A DNA stretch of 64,000 bases from Lachnospiraceae bacterium (GCA_030524635.1 JAUNGG010000003.1:1-64000); one strand, 5' to 3'; positions 7,225 through 16,670 are shown, counted from the first letter of the stretch. The notes: generated by a model from the sequence alone, not told the origin. Numbers and translations: made by a program.

Positions 7225-8961
7225 ATGGTAGATTTAAAAAAAGCACCATTTTGTTTGAATGAGGAAGGGATCCAGTGGGTAGAGGATACGATTGCGTCCA
7301 TGAGCCTGAATGAAAAGATCGGTCAGCTATTTGTGCTGATGAGAAAGAGTCTGGAGCCAGAGGATATCAAGAATACATTGGATGCCTATCATCAGGGGGG
7401 ACTTCGGTGGCAGGGCGGAGACCGGAATCTGGTATATAATCAGAATAAAACGTACCAGGAGCATTCAAAGATACCGCTGCTGATTGCGTGCAACTGTGAT
7501 AATGGGACGGATACCGTTATCAGTGACGGGACCTATGTTGCGACTCCGGCAGCAGCCGGAGCAGGACAGACCGAAGAGACCTCTTATCATATGGGGCTGA
7601 TAACCGGGCGGGAGGCAACCAGTGTAGGATGCAACTGGGCGTTTAATCCGGTGGTGGATATTTACATGAATTGGAGAAACACGATTGTAAACACGAGAAG
7701 CTTTGGCAGTGATCCCGATGAGGTGATCAAACATGCAAAAGCTTATATCCGCGGTGTCCATGAAAGCAATATGGCCTGCTGCTGCAAACATTTCCCAGGC
7801 GATGGTGTAGAAGAGCGGGATCAGCATCTGGTGCTTGGAGTGAATGATTTAAGTGTAGAAGAGTGGGACAACAGCTTCCGCAGAGTGTATCAGGCCATGA
7901 TTGATGACGGACTGGAAAGTATTATGGTCGGGCATATCGCTTTGCCGGAAATGAGCCGAAAACTCCGCCCTGGCATTAAGGATGAGGAAATTATGCCAGC
8001 TACCTTATCACCGGAGCTTTTAACAGACCTGCTTCGAGGGGAAATGGGATTCAATGGTTTGATTATCACGGATGCTTCCCATATGGGCGGTATTGCATGT
8101 ATGGAGAAACGGGAGATTGCCGTGCCGAAGGCAATCGCTTCCGGCTGTGATATGTTCCTCTTTTCCAATGATGCAGAAGAGGATTTCAATTACATGAAGG
8201 CTGGAATCGAAAATGGGATGATCTCCCCGGAGCGTCTGGACGATGCACTGCACCGCATCCTTGGATTAAAGGCAAAACTTAAGCTGTATCAACCAGAGAT
8301 GTGTGTGCCGGATCCAGAAAAGAAGGAACAGTATATCGGATGCCGGGAGCATAAGGAACTGGTAGCGAAGGCTGCCGATCAATGCGTGACACTGGTGAAG
8401 GATACCAGACATAACCTGCCGGTTGATCCTGAAATTCAGAAGCATGCCAGACTGGTTTATATCCAGTCCACACCAAACAGCAGAGTTTACAAAGGTGATC
8501 CGGTGAAGCAGGTGATTATTGAGGAGCTGGAGCGTGCTGGTTTTTGTGTGGATGCGGCACCGAATTTTTATGATCTGGAGGTGGAAAACGGCCCATCTGC
8601 TGAGAATATGATGCGGATGATGGATTTTGGAAGCATGGAAGAATTTTCAGCAAAGTATGATGTGGTTTTTCTGTTTGTGAATGTCCGCGGATATGCACAG
8701 GAAAATTGTCCGCGGATCCGCTTAAGCTGCAGCCATTCCAGTGAAATGCCATGGTATGCAGCAGAGGTGCCGACCATAGGAATCAGTTTAAACTATACGA
8801 CTCATTTGTTTGATCTGCCCCAGGTGCATACCTTTGTAAATGCTTACGGGTGCAACCGTGAATCCATACGGGCAGCAATAGAAAAAGTCTGTGGTCGGAG
8901 CCAGTTCAAGGGTGTGGCAGAAGAAACCGTATTCTGCGGAAAATGGGATACCAGATTGTAA
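7225..8961 (+). CDS. Glycoside hydrolase family 3 protein
   Basis: This 578-aa protein has a GH3 N-terminal barrel. KHFPGDG is at residues 188-194 followed by a D-Q-H dyad, as in NagZ-type enzymes, and the likely nucleophile is Asp283 in IITDASHMGG. A second alpha/beta domain occupies residues 390-570. No signal peptide is seen, so it acts in the cytoplasm on sugars imported by the adjacent GPH symporter. Beta-N-acetylglucosaminidase or beta-glucosidase are both possible; the D-x-H dyad favours the former type. AAAGGAGAAGC precedes the ATG. Confidence 0.9.
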   Translation: MVDLKKAPFCLNEEGIQWVEDTIASMSLNEKIGQLFVLMRKSLEPEDIKNTLDAYHQGGLRWQGGDRNLVYNQNKTYQEHSKIPLLIACNCDNGTDTVISDGTYVATPAAAGAGQTEETSYHMGLITGREATSVGCNWAFNPVVDIYMNWRNTIVNTRSFGSDPDEVIKHAKAYIRGVHESNMACCCKHFPGDGVEERDQHLVLGVNDLSVEEWDNSFRRVYQAMIDDGLESIMVGHIALPEMSRKLRPGIKDEEIMPATLSPELLTDLLRGEMGFNGLIITDASHMGGIACMEKREIAVPKAIASGCDMFLFSNDAEEDFNYMKAGIENGMISPERLDDALHRILGLKAKLKLYQPEMCVPDPEKKEQYIGCREHKELVAKAADQCVTLVKDTRHNLPVDPEIQKHARLVYIQSTPNSRVYKGDPVKQVIIEELERAGFCVDAAPNFYDLEVENGPSAENMMRMMDFGSMEEFSAKYDVVFLFVNVRGYAQENCPRIRLSCSHSSEMPWYAAEVPTIGISLNYTTHLFDLPQVHTFVNAYGCNRESIRAAIEKVCGRSQFKGVAEETVFCGKWDTRL

Positions 8962-9040
8962 AGCATGGGCAACCGTGAGGGTACGGAACCGTTACAGATA
9001 GATAACGGATGTGCAGCAAAATAGGAAAGGGGAAAAGGAA

Positions 9041-10516
9041 ATGTCTGCAAAAGAACAAAAAGCAGGAATACATCAGGCTAAAATATGGCAGATCGGAGGA
9101 TTTGCGTTTAATAATACTGCCACCAATCTGTATGCAATGTTGATGAATTTTATTGCGTATTATCTGACTGGTTTTGTTGGGGTAAGTGTAGTGATTGCGT
9201 CTACCTTAATTACGACCATGCGTATTTGGGATGGGGTGACGGACCCGTTTATCGGCTATGCAGTCGATAAAACAAATACAAAATTCGGGAAAAATCGTCC
9301 TTTTATGGTAATCGGAAATGCGATCATGCTGATTGCTTCCGGCATCATGCTCCATGTTACACACCGGCTGCCTCAGGGGGCAAGATTCATCTTTTTTATT
9401 GTAACCTACATGATTTATATTGTTGGGTATACGTTTCAATGTGTAGTAACAAAATCAGCACAGACCTGTCTGACCAATGATCCGAAGCAGAGGCCGCTGT
9501 TTGCTATTTTTGATGGTATTTACAATACCGTTGTTTTTGCATTGATACCGATTATGGTTTCCACTTATCTTGTTCCGAAGCATGGCGGTTTCACAGAAAG
9601 CTTTTTCCATGAGGCATGGCTTGATGTAGCGGTTGCTTCTGTTGTGTTGACCTGCATTGCCATATTCTGTATTTCCAGCAAAGACCGTGTGGAATACTTT
9701 GGAATTGGAAAGGTAGTAAAAGTCGGTTTTAAGGATTACTGGGAAGTATTAAAGGGAAACCGTGCGATCCAGATGCTGGTTGTTTCCGCTTCTACGGATA
9801 AGCTGGCATCTACTACAATGACGAATGCTACCACAGGTATTTTGATTTATGCGATCATTTGTGGAAATTATGCTTTATCCGGTGCGGTAGCCGGCTATAC
9901 TTCCATTCCCAATATGCTGTTTCTGATGTTTGGTGCGGGCTGGATCGCTACCCGCCTGGGACAGAAGAAGGCAATGATGGTTGGCACATGGGGAGGAATT
10001 ATTGCAGTAACATTGAATATTCTGTTATTTACGTTTGCGGACCCAACCACCTTATGTTTTCCAGGAATGGAAAGATTTCATGGATGGACCTTTTTTACCG
10101 TTGCGTTTTTGGGACTTTATATTTGCTCCAATGGGTTTTCCAGAATTGCGGGAAGCATTGTAATTCCAATGACAGCAGACTGTGCAGACTATGAAGTATA
10201 TCGTTCCGGAAAGTATGTTCCAGGATTGATGGGAACGCTGTTCAGCTTTGTGGATAAGCTGATCTCTTCTTTGTCCACAACGATCATAGGCCTTGCCTGT
10301 GCAGCAATCGGATTTAAGGATCAGCTTCCTACCGTCGATACACCGTTTAGCTCTGATTTAAAATTTGTAGGCTTGTTCTGTTTCTTCGGATTGACTTTGA
10401 TCGGTCTGATCTGCAATGTGGTAGCCATGAAATTTTATCCTCTGACAAAGGAAAAAATGGAAGAAATCCAGGATAAGATTGCAGAGATCAAGGCGCAGGC
10501 CAGGGCTGAAGTATAA
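9041..10516 (+). CDS. MFS transporter, GPH (glycoside-pentoside-hexuronide):cation symporter
   Basis: This 491-aa integral membrane protein has about 12 hydrophobic helices and the GPH-family features: a WDGVTDPFIGYAVDKTNTKFGKNRP loop after helix 2 (rough residues 65-90) and a related C-terminal half. It would import glycosides with Na+ or H+ for the neighbouring GH3 enzyme. The start at 9041 (MSAKEQK) follows a GGAAAAGG site; an in-frame ATG at 9011 is less likely. It lies 79 bp after GH3 and 21 bp before the MATE gene, consistent with one operon. Confidence 0.92.
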   Translation: MSAKEQKAGIHQAKIWQIGGFAFNNTATNLYAMLMNFIAYYLTGFVGVSVVIASTLITTMRIWDGVTDPFIGYAVDKTNTKFGKNRPFMVIGNAIMLIASGIMLHVTHRLPQGARFIFFIVTYMIYIVGYTFQCVVTKSAQTCLTNDPKQRPLFAIFDGIYNTVVFALIPIMVSTYLVPKHGGFTESFFHEAWLDVAVASVVLTCIAIFCISSKDRVEYFGIGKVVKVGFKDYWEVLKGNRAIQMLVVSASTDKLASTTMTNATTGILIYAIICGNYALSGAVAGYTSIPNMLFLMFGAGWIATRLGQKKAMMVGTWGGIIAVTLNILLFTFADPTTLCFPGMERFHGWTFFTVAFLGLYICSNGFSRIAGSIVIPMTADCADYEVYRSGKYVPGLMGTLFSFVDKLISSLSTTIIGLACAAIGFKDQLPTVDTPFSSDLKFVGLFCFFGLTLIGLICNVVAMKFYPLTKEKMEEIQDKIAEIKAQARAEV

Positions 10517-10537
10517 TTTTTAAGGAGGTTATTTCAG

Positions 10538-11902
10538 ATGGCGGACAACCAGAAAACGGCTCTTTTTGAGCAGATGCCGGTTCCCAGCGCAGTTGCAAAG
10601 CTGGCACTTCCAACCATTCTCAGTTCACTGGTGATGGTGATTTATAATCTTGCTGATACATATTTTGTAGGTATGCTGAATAATCCGGTTGAGAATGCTG
10701 CCGTGACTCTGGCTGCTCCGGTCTTGCTGGCGTTTAACGCAGTCAACAATCTGTTCGGCGTGGGCAGTTCCAGTATGATGAGCAGAGCGCTGGGGATGAA
10801 AGATTATGATACCGTATCCCGCAGTTCCGCATTTGGCTTTTATTGTTCGATCATAAGCGGTATTTTGTTTTCGCTGCTGTGTGTACTGTTTTTTAATCCG
10901 CTTCTGTCCTTATTGGGAGCGGATGCAGGAACTGCTGCAGCAACCGGAAATTACCTGAAATGGGTGGCGATGCTGGGAGCAACACCTGCAATTTTAAATG
11001 TAGTCATGGCATATATGGTGCGTTCGGAAGGAGCGGCGCTTCACGCCAGCATCGGAACCATGAGCGGCTGTATCTTAAATATTATTTTAGATCCTATTTT
11101 TATTCTGCCATGGGGCTTCAATATGGGAGCGGAAGGAGCCGGTCTGGCTACCTTCCTCTCCAATTGTGTGGCATGCCTATATTTTTTCGGATTTCTTTTT
11201 GTGAAACGGAAAGAAACATATATCTGTATCCGCCCCGATAAGGTCAAGATGGAGAAAGCCATTATAATTGGGATCTGTGGTGTAGGAATTCCTGCATCGA
11301 TCCAAAATCTGCTGAACGTAACAGGAATGACAATCCTAAATAATTTTACAGCCGTATATGGAGCAGATGCAGTGGCTGCCATGGGGATTACACAGAAGAT
11401 CAATATGATCCCCACCTATATTGTGCTTGGACTTTCTCAGGGAATCATGCCTTTGATCAGCTATAATTTTTCAAGTGGAAACAGCCGGAGGATGAAAGAA
11501 ACCTATTTGTTTTCTCTGAAAGTGCTGCTTGCCTTTATTCTTGTGTTGGTGGCTGCAGACTATACCTTTGCAGAGCAGCTGACTGGATTTTTTATGAAAA
11601 ATCCATCGATCATTGAATATGGAAGCCGGTTTCTGCGAGGATTCTGCCTGTCGCTTCCCTTTATATGTGTTGAGTTTTTGTCTGTGGGTGTATTTCAGGC
11701 AACCGGAATGGGAAAAGAGGCATTGGTGTTTGCAATCATGCGCAAACTGATTTTGGAGATACCGGCGCTTTTTGTGTTAAACCGGATATATCCGTTATAT
11801 GGACTGGCTTATGCACAGTTGGTAGCGGAGGCGGTTTTGGCTGCTGCAGCTGTGTTGGTACTTACTAAGGTATTTAAAAAATTACCAGCAGGAAACCGTT
11901 AA
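10538..11902 (+). CDS. MATE family efflux transporter
   Basis: This 454-aa protein has about 12 membrane segments and typical MATE features: LPTILSSLVMVIYNLADTYFVG in helix 1-2 and a duplicated architecture (GVGIPASIQNLLNVTGMTILNNF near residue 250). MATE pumps export drugs or metabolites with Na+/H+. AAGGAGG precedes the ATG at good spacing. As the last gene of the sugar run on the island, it could export a by-product or the toxic aglycone of a plant glycoside, which is inference. Confidence 0.92.
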   Translation: MADNQKTALFEQMPVPSAVAKLALPTILSSLVMVIYNLADTYFVGMLNNPVENAAVTLAAPVLLAFNAVNNLFGVGSSSMMSRALGMKDYDTVSRSSAFGFYCSIISGILFSLLCVLFFNPLLSLLGADAGTAAATGNYLKWVAMLGATPAILNVVMAYMVRSEGAALHASIGTMSGCILNIILDPIFILPWGFNMGAEGAGLATFLSNCVACLYFFGFLFVKRKETYICIRPDKVKMEKAIIIGICGVGIPASIQNLLNVTGMTILNNFTAVYGADAVAAMGITQKINMIPTYIVLGLSQGIMPLISYNFSSGNSRRMKETYLFSLKVLLAFILVLVAADYTFAEQLTGFFMKNPSIIEYGSRFLRGFCLSLPFICVEFLSVGVFQATGMGKEALVFAIMRKLILEIPALFVLNRIYPLYGLAYAQLVAEAVLAAAAVLVLTKVFKKLPAGNR

Positions 11903-11941
11903 GTAACCAGTGTTTTTTCATGATAATCAAATCAATTATTG

Positions 11942-11973
11942 CAGATAGGGCAGGGTGAAACCTGCCCTATCTG
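11942..11973. terminator. Strong hairpin after the MATE gene
   Basis: A perfect 13-bp stem (11942-11954 with 11961-11973) with a 6-nt GTGAAA loop follows the MATE stop codon. There is no T tract on the + strand, so termination may be weak or Rho-dependent; the hairpin still marks the operon end. Confidence 0.6.
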
Positions 11974-12075
11974 TATGAAAAACAGTTTGCCACAACTAAC
12001 AGGGCAAATTCCAGGTAGTAGGACAAAATACCGATCAATATATATGGTAAAAACTGATATCGGCGGTGAAGAAGC

Positions 12076-12180
12076 ATGCCTGTAAGAAAAGGAGTTGCTC
12101 TGGTTATTCAAGCAGCGTATAAGAGCGGTGTGATCAATTTCGAAACATACTGCCAGATCAAAAGGAAGTATCATATCTGA
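12076..12180 (+). CDS. Small ORF (34 aa) coupled to the recombinase
   Basis: ATG 12076 opens a 34-aa reading (MPVRKGVALVIQAAYKSGVI, then NFETYCQIKRKYHI) whose TGA overlaps the recombinase ATG (A of TGA shared). This arrangement suggests translational coupling. I do not recognise the peptide; it is basic and helical. An in-frame stop at 12067-12069 excludes a longer upstream start. The ribosome site is weak (GGTGAAGAAG). Confidence 0.55.
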   Translation: MPVRKGVALVIQAAYKSGVINFETYCQIKRKYHI

Positions 12181-13952
12181 TGGAAAAAAAGAGAGTCGTT
12201 TTTTACGGAAGGGTAAGCACCCAGAGCGATGAGCAGCTATCCGCTCTGGGGAATCAGATGACATGGTACGATCAGCTTCTTATGCAGCATCCGGAGTGGA
12301 CCGTGGTGGATAAGTACGAGGATGCTGGTGTGACCGGCACAAGTGTCTGCAAACGAAGAGGATTCCAGCAAATGCTGGAGGATGGTATCAAGCGGCATAA
12401 GTATGATTTGATTGTCACAAGAGAAACCAGGCGATTTGCCCGTAACACCGTAGATGCCTTGTCCTATGTGCGGCTTTTAAAGCAGAATGGGATTGAGGTT
12501 TATTTCGTCAATGATGGGATTCGTACCATATCGGACAATGACGGCGAGCTGCGGCTCAGCATTATGGCAACCATTGCTCAGGAAGAAAGCAGAAAGACTT
12601 CTGAAAATGTACGGGCCGGGCAGCGGATTTCCCGGCAGAAGGGAGTATTAAGAGGCAGCGGAAATATTTTAGGCTACAAACGAGTGGGAAAGAATCAATA
12701 TGAGATTGACCCGGAGCAGGCTCTGATCGTCAGAAAGATTTATGATTGGTATGTGAATGGGGACGGAATGCGGGTGATTCAACGAAGGCTGGAGGGGCAG
12801 GGATACCAGACCGCTACCGGTAAAAGCCATTGGCAGCTGCAGGTGATAGCGGATATTTTGAGCAATCCCTTTTATACCGGCAGGCAAAGGCAGTTATGCA
12901 GGGTTTCGGATGGATACCTTACGCAGAAGCGGGTAAAAAACGATCCGGACAAAATGGAATATATCAGAGGAAATTATGAGCCTCTTATTTCGGAGGAACT
13001 GTTTGAGGAAGTAAAGCACATTCGGGAGAGGCGTTATAATAAAAGGAACAGCAGGGGAAAGAGGGAGAGCAAAAGTGTCTGGTGCGGAAAAACCTTATGC
13101 GGCTGCGGCTGTGGAACGGTGCGGAGGATTGCCAGCGGAGAGGAATTTATTTTCATCTGTCATTCCCAGCATACCCGGGGGATCAGGAAGAAAACGGAGA
13201 CAGGAGAAACGGATCGGGGCAAAACGGGCAGCAGGGAATCAGAAGAAGCCTGTACACGGAGAACAATCCTGGAATGGAAGCTTGACATGATCGCCCACTA
13301 TGTAATCAATGATGTATGGAAAAACAGCAGAGAGGATATCAGCCGGGCTCTTGAAATCATCGCAGAATGTTATAAGGAAAAAGATACCCTTAGCCAGTTG
13401 GAGAGTGACACCATAAAAAATAAGCTGGAAAAATTGGAGAAGAGGAAGCGGGGATTAATGGATATGAGGGCAGATGGAGAAATCACAAAAGAGGAGTACG
13501 CTGTGAAAAAGCAGGAGTGTGACATCGAGATTTGTAATCTAAAGGTTTTGATTGCAAAAGCAGATACAGATCGAAGTGATTCCAAAGATTTTGATGAGAG
13601 GATCAGCAGCATTCAGTCAGCGATGAAAAGTATATTTGATCTGTCAAAGCCGAAATTGAACAAGAATGTAGTTGATGGCTTTATCTGGAAGCTTGTTCAT
13701 ATTTCAGATAATGAATTTGATCTCTATTTGAGCATGGGAAGTGACAGCTTTGGCAGTGCTGGAACAGAGGAAAAGGTGATTCGCTATAAGGTGTTTGAAT
13801 ATCCTAACCCAGAGAGAGCGGAGAGAATAAAATGCACGAAATTAAAAACCATGCGGTTGACCTATGAGGATGCAGTCAGATACCGGGCAATGAGCGGCAG
13901 AAAGGTGATGAAAAATAAGTGGGAGGACCTTTTGGTTAATATTTATATTTAG
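12180..13952 (+). CDS. Large serine recombinase (island integrase)
   Basis: This 590-aa protein has a resolvase N-terminal catalytic domain with YGRVSTQ (catalytic Ser13) and the RETRRFARNTVDAL helix. A recombinase domain (about residues 150-260, ILGYKRVGKNQYEIDPEQA) follows. A Cys-rich zinc ribbon region lies around 300 (CGKTLCGCGCG), then a long coiled coil at 385-470 typical of large serine integrases. It should cut and rejoin att sites with a 2-bp core, fitting the short TGGATGG repeat at the island ends. The ATG overlaps the stop of the 34-aa ORF. Confidence 0.93.
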   Translation: MEKKRVVFYGRVSTQSDEQLSALGNQMTWYDQLLMQHPEWTVVDKYEDAGVTGTSVCKRRGFQQMLEDGIKRHKYDLIVTRETRRFARNTVDALSYVRLLKQNGIEVYFVNDGIRTISDNDGELRLSIMATIAQEESRKTSENVRAGQRISRQKGVLRGSGNILGYKRVGKNQYEIDPEQALIVRKIYDWYVNGDGMRVIQRRLEGQGYQTATGKSHWQLQVIADILSNPFYTGRQRQLCRVSDGYLTQKRVKNDPDKMEYIRGNYEPLISEELFEEVKHIRERRYNKRNSRGKRESKSVWCGKTLCGCGCGTVRRIASGEEFIFICHSQHTRGIRKKTETGETDRGKTGSRESEEACTRRTILEWKLDMIAHYVINDVWKNSREDISRALEIIAECYKEKDTLSQLESDTIKNKLEKLEKRKRGLMDMRADGEITKEEYAVKKQECDIEICNLKVLIAKADTDRSDSKDFDERISSIQSAMKSIFDLSKPKLNKNVVDGFIWKLVHISDNEFDLYLSMGSDSFGSAGTEEKVIRYKVFEYPNPERAERIKCTKLKTMRLTYEDAVRYRAMSGRKVMKNKWEDLLVNIYI

Positions 13953-13967
13953 CGGAACGGTTTATCA

Positions 13968-13997
13968 TTGCTTTCAAGGGAATGCATGATATATAAT
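13968..13997 (+). promoter_or_regulatory. Promoter of the AAA/PD-(D/E)XK gene
   Basis: TTGCTT (13968-13973) and TATAAT (13992-13997) are spaced by 18 bp. The 36-nt stretch 13966-14001 is nearly repeated at 16669-16704 upstream of the MoxR gene. Confidence 0.55.
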
Positions 13998-14056
13998 GAT
14001 AGTACGTTAAGGATAGACTGTGATTGATAGAAAGTGCGAGAGAAGGGTGGGTTTGC

Positions 14057-15739
14057 ATGAGTGACTTAAAAATTCCTGTAGGGGTTTCTGATTTTGGAAA
14101 AATCCGCGAAAATGGATACTATTATATTGATAAAAGCGGACTGATTCCAGAACTGCTTAAGACGGAATCCACGGAGGCAACCTTGATCACTCGCCCCCGT
14201 CGTTTTGGCAAGACGCTTGGAATGAGTATGCTGGCTCATTTCTTTGATATCCGCGAGGACAGCAGGGCATTATTTGAAGGCTTGGAGGTATCAAAGAATC
14301 AAAGGATCTGTACGGAATGGATGAATCAGTACCCAACGCTGTTTGTCACATTTAAAGATGTTGATGGACTGACTTTCACCAGTGCATATGGACGTCTTCA
14401 GGGGCAGATTGCAGATTTATGCAAAAAATATGTTTATCTGACGGAGAGCAGTGCAGTTGATGAAGATGATAAGAAGATATTCTTTCGGCTGAAGGCCGAA
14501 GAGGCCAGCGAAGCGCAGGTGAGCCGTTCTCTGAGTGTTTTGCTGAGAATGATGCATGCTTATTACGGGAAACCGGCTATTTTACTCCTGGATGAATACG
14601 ACGTTCCGGTGGTGAAGGCAAGCAGCAATGGTTATTATGACAAGATGCTGGAAGTGATCAAAACGATTATGAGCACGGCGCTCAAGGATAACGATTCCCT
14701 TCGCTTTGCAGTTGTTACAGGCTGTCTGCGAATTACGAAAGAAAGTATCTTTACAGGAACCAATAACTTTACAACGAATACGATTTCCGATAACCGCTAT
14801 AATGAATTTTTTGGATTTACTCATGAAGAAGTGAAAAAGTTTTTGCGTGATGCTGATTGTGAAGAACGTTTGGAGAACGTTCAAGCCTGGTATGACGGAT
14901 ATCATTTTGGGGATTTGAATGTTTACTGTCCCTGGGATGTGCTGAATTATGTGAAAAAACTGATCACGGAGGGAGTGGGAACGCCGGAAAACTTTTGGGA
15001 GCATACCAGTGACAATGGGATTATTGTCTCATTTCTGGAGCGCACCGATTTTGCTGTGGGAGAGAAGTTTGAAATTTTGCTGAAGGGTGATTATATCAAA
15101 GAGGTTGTTATGGAAAACCTGACCTATGATTTTTTAACCGCAACAGAGGAAAATCTGTGGAGCCTTTTGTATTTGACAGGATATTTGACCCATGTCAGAA
15201 CGGAAGAGCTGGAGGCGGGGGATCGGCTGGAAGGTAAGCAGGTTGCTCTGAAAATTCCGAATGCAGAGGTCATGGATATTTTTCGAAAAAGTGTTGTAGA
15301 ATGGTTCAACAAAAAAGCGGTACGAAGTGACAGGCACGAATTATTTCATGGGATATGGAACGGAGAAGCAGAAAAACTGACAGAGCTTCTGTCTAACCTG
15401 CTGTTTGATACGATCAGCTTTCATGATTATGCGGAAAGCTTTTATCATGCTTTTATCACAGGATTGTTGTCTGGTGCCGGGTATGTAGTGGAGTCAAATC
15501 ACGAAAATGGTCTTGGCAGGCCGGATATTGTAATCAAGGACAGAAGCAAACGCCGTGCCGTTGTGATTGAAATAAAAATTGCAGATTCGGAGCAGCATTT
15601 GAAACAGAGATGTAAAGAAGCGTTGAAGCAGATTGAACAGAAGAAATATGCAAAACGGATCGAAGGAAGCGGTTTTAAAACGGTGATCCGCTTTGGGATT
15701 GCTTTTTATCAGAAGAGCTGCCTGGTTGAAAAGGGGTAA
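14057..15739 (+). CDS. AAA-ATPase with C-terminal PD-(D/E)XK nuclease domain (DUF1703 type)
   Basis: This 560-aa protein starts MSDLKIPVGVSDFGKIRENG, typical of the AAA-ATPase-like/DUF1703 family. A Walker A variant RPRRFGKT lies near residue 50, a Walker B-like LLLDEYD near 180, and a C-terminal nuclease core G-RPDIVI...VVIEIK near 500-520. ATG 14057 follows GAAGGGTGGG; a TTG at 14024 is an alternative. Such genes are multicopy in gut Clostridia and Bacteroidetes and of unknown role; a defence or mobile function is often suspected. It is the last island gene, ending about 60 bp before the right boundary. Confidence 0.88.
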   Translation: MSDLKIPVGVSDFGKIRENGYYYIDKSGLIPELLKTESTEATLITRPRRFGKTLGMSMLAHFFDIREDSRALFEGLEVSKNQRICTEWMNQYPTLFVTFKDVDGLTFTSAYGRLQGQIADLCKKYVYLTESSAVDEDDKKIFFRLKAEEASEAQVSRSLSVLLRMMHAYYGKPAILLLDEYDVPVVKASSNGYYDKMLEVIKTIMSTALKDNDSLRFAVVTGCLRITKESIFTGTNNFTTNTISDNRYNEFFGFTHEEVKKFLRDADCEERLENVQAWYDGYHFGDLNVYCPWDVLNYVKKLITEGVGTPENFWEHTSDNGIIVSFLERTDFAVGEKFEILLKGDYIKEVVMENLTYDFLTATEENLWSLLYLTGYLTHVRTEELEAGDRLEGKQVALKIPNAEVMDIFRKSVVEWFNKKAVRSDRHELFHGIWNGEAEKLTELLSNLLFDTISFHDYAESFYHAFITGLLSGAGYVVESNHENGLGRPDIVIKDRSKRRAVVIEIKIADSEQHLKQRCKEALKQIEQKKYAKRIEGSGFKTVIRFGIAFYQKSCLVEKG

Positions 15740-15784
15740 GCCTGCTGATCAAAAAGTAAAGGGGCTGCGGCAGTGGCGTCTTTT

Positions 15785-15804
15785 GTTCAGTGCTATCTGG
15801 ATGG
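15785..15804. repeat. Right attachment site of the island
   Basis: GTTCAGTGCTATCTGGATGG pairs with the left site at 4431-4450 (16 of 20 identical, TGGATGG shared at 15798-15804). Chromosomal coding sequence resumes to the right. Confidence 0.7.
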
Positions 15805-16543
15805 CATTGGTAAACTTCTGGATCACATCCGGATGGGCCTCCAGGTAGCTTTTTTTTGCGCTGTAGGCCGTGTAGGGAACGTAGCCGGACTCTTCTCCCA
15901 GGGACGCCACTACAAATCCGGTATTCTCATGTTCCAGAGTGGTAGCAAAGGGTTCGAATTCTACCGTGTAATCTGCGTCTGATGATGGGAAGGCAGCAGC
16001 CGTCAGGCCGAAATTAATGCTCTGGTCGATGGTAAGGTCAGAAGCAGGGTCCAGGCCATGCTTTTTCAGGATATACTCAAACACCAGTTGAGGCATCCCG
16101 CCTTTTCGTCCCCCCAACACCTTTTTTCCAGCTAAACTTTCCCAGGAAAAATTAGCTTCCGGCTGCCGACCCACCAGGAAATTTCCAGCCCGCTGGGTCA
16201 GCTGGGCGAAGTTGACGGCGTAATCCTTGGATCCGTTGGCGTACGTGTAGATGCTGGCCTCCGATCCCATAAAACCGATATCGGCATCGCCGGATACCAG
16301 GGCGGTCATCACCTTATCTGCACCGGCTCCATTGACCAGAGTCAGGTCGATGCCCTCCTCTTTAAAATAGCCCAGTTCGATGGCGGCATATTGAGGGGCA
16401 TAGAAGATAGAATGGGCCACCTCATTTAGTGTGACCGGAGTCAGGCTGCTGTGTGAAACAGCCCCGGACCGGCAGCCTGACAAGGTTAAGGATGCAGCAA
16501 GCAGGCCGGCCAGAAGACAGGAAAACCTCTTTTTCATTTTCAT
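15798..16543 (-). pseudogene. ABC substrate-binding lipoprotein, N-terminal part (split by the island)
   Basis: The first 249 residues of a COG0715/NMT1-like substrate-binding lipoprotein are intact: a signal peptide with lipobox LSGC (Cys24), then NEVAHSIFYAPQYAAIELGYFKEEGIDL and GGRKGGMPQLVFEYIL. After AIQ the frame runs into island DNA and stops at 15749 with 15 foreign residues. AGGAGG precedes the ATG at 16543. The missing 91 residues are at 4167-4450. The truncated product lacks the C-terminal helices and is probably non-functional. No permease or ATPase partner lies nearby. Confidence 0.88.
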
Positions 16544-16670
16544 AAAATCCTCCTAAAACAAAGCTTAAATAATTACTTTAATACTACATGTTATTAGGAA
16601 AGGAAGGGAGGGGTGACTGTAACCTGATGAAAATATTGCTTATGATTGCAATGATAATGTTAAATGAGCA

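Larger units (their letters stand above)
4451..15804. mobile_element. 11.35-kb genomic island with serine recombinase
   Basis: The element splits a substrate-binding protein gene and is bounded by 7-bp TGGATGG repeats (4444-4450, 15798-15804). Inside are an AraC regulator, a HAD-TM2-GH3-GPH-MATE gene run, a 34-aa ORF coupled to a large serine recombinase, and an AAA/PD-(D/E)XK gene. The gene ends sit about 50-60 bp from each boundary. No relaxase, coupling protein or conjugation genes are seen, so it is an integrative but not self-transmissible island as far as visible. Recombinase-driven site-specific insertion is inferred from gene content and the short identical core. Confidence 0.82.

Noticed and set aside
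4512-15797. Conjugative element (ICE) interpretation of the island
   Set aside because: No relaxase, coupling protein or type IV secretion genes are visible, so only an integrative island is claimed.
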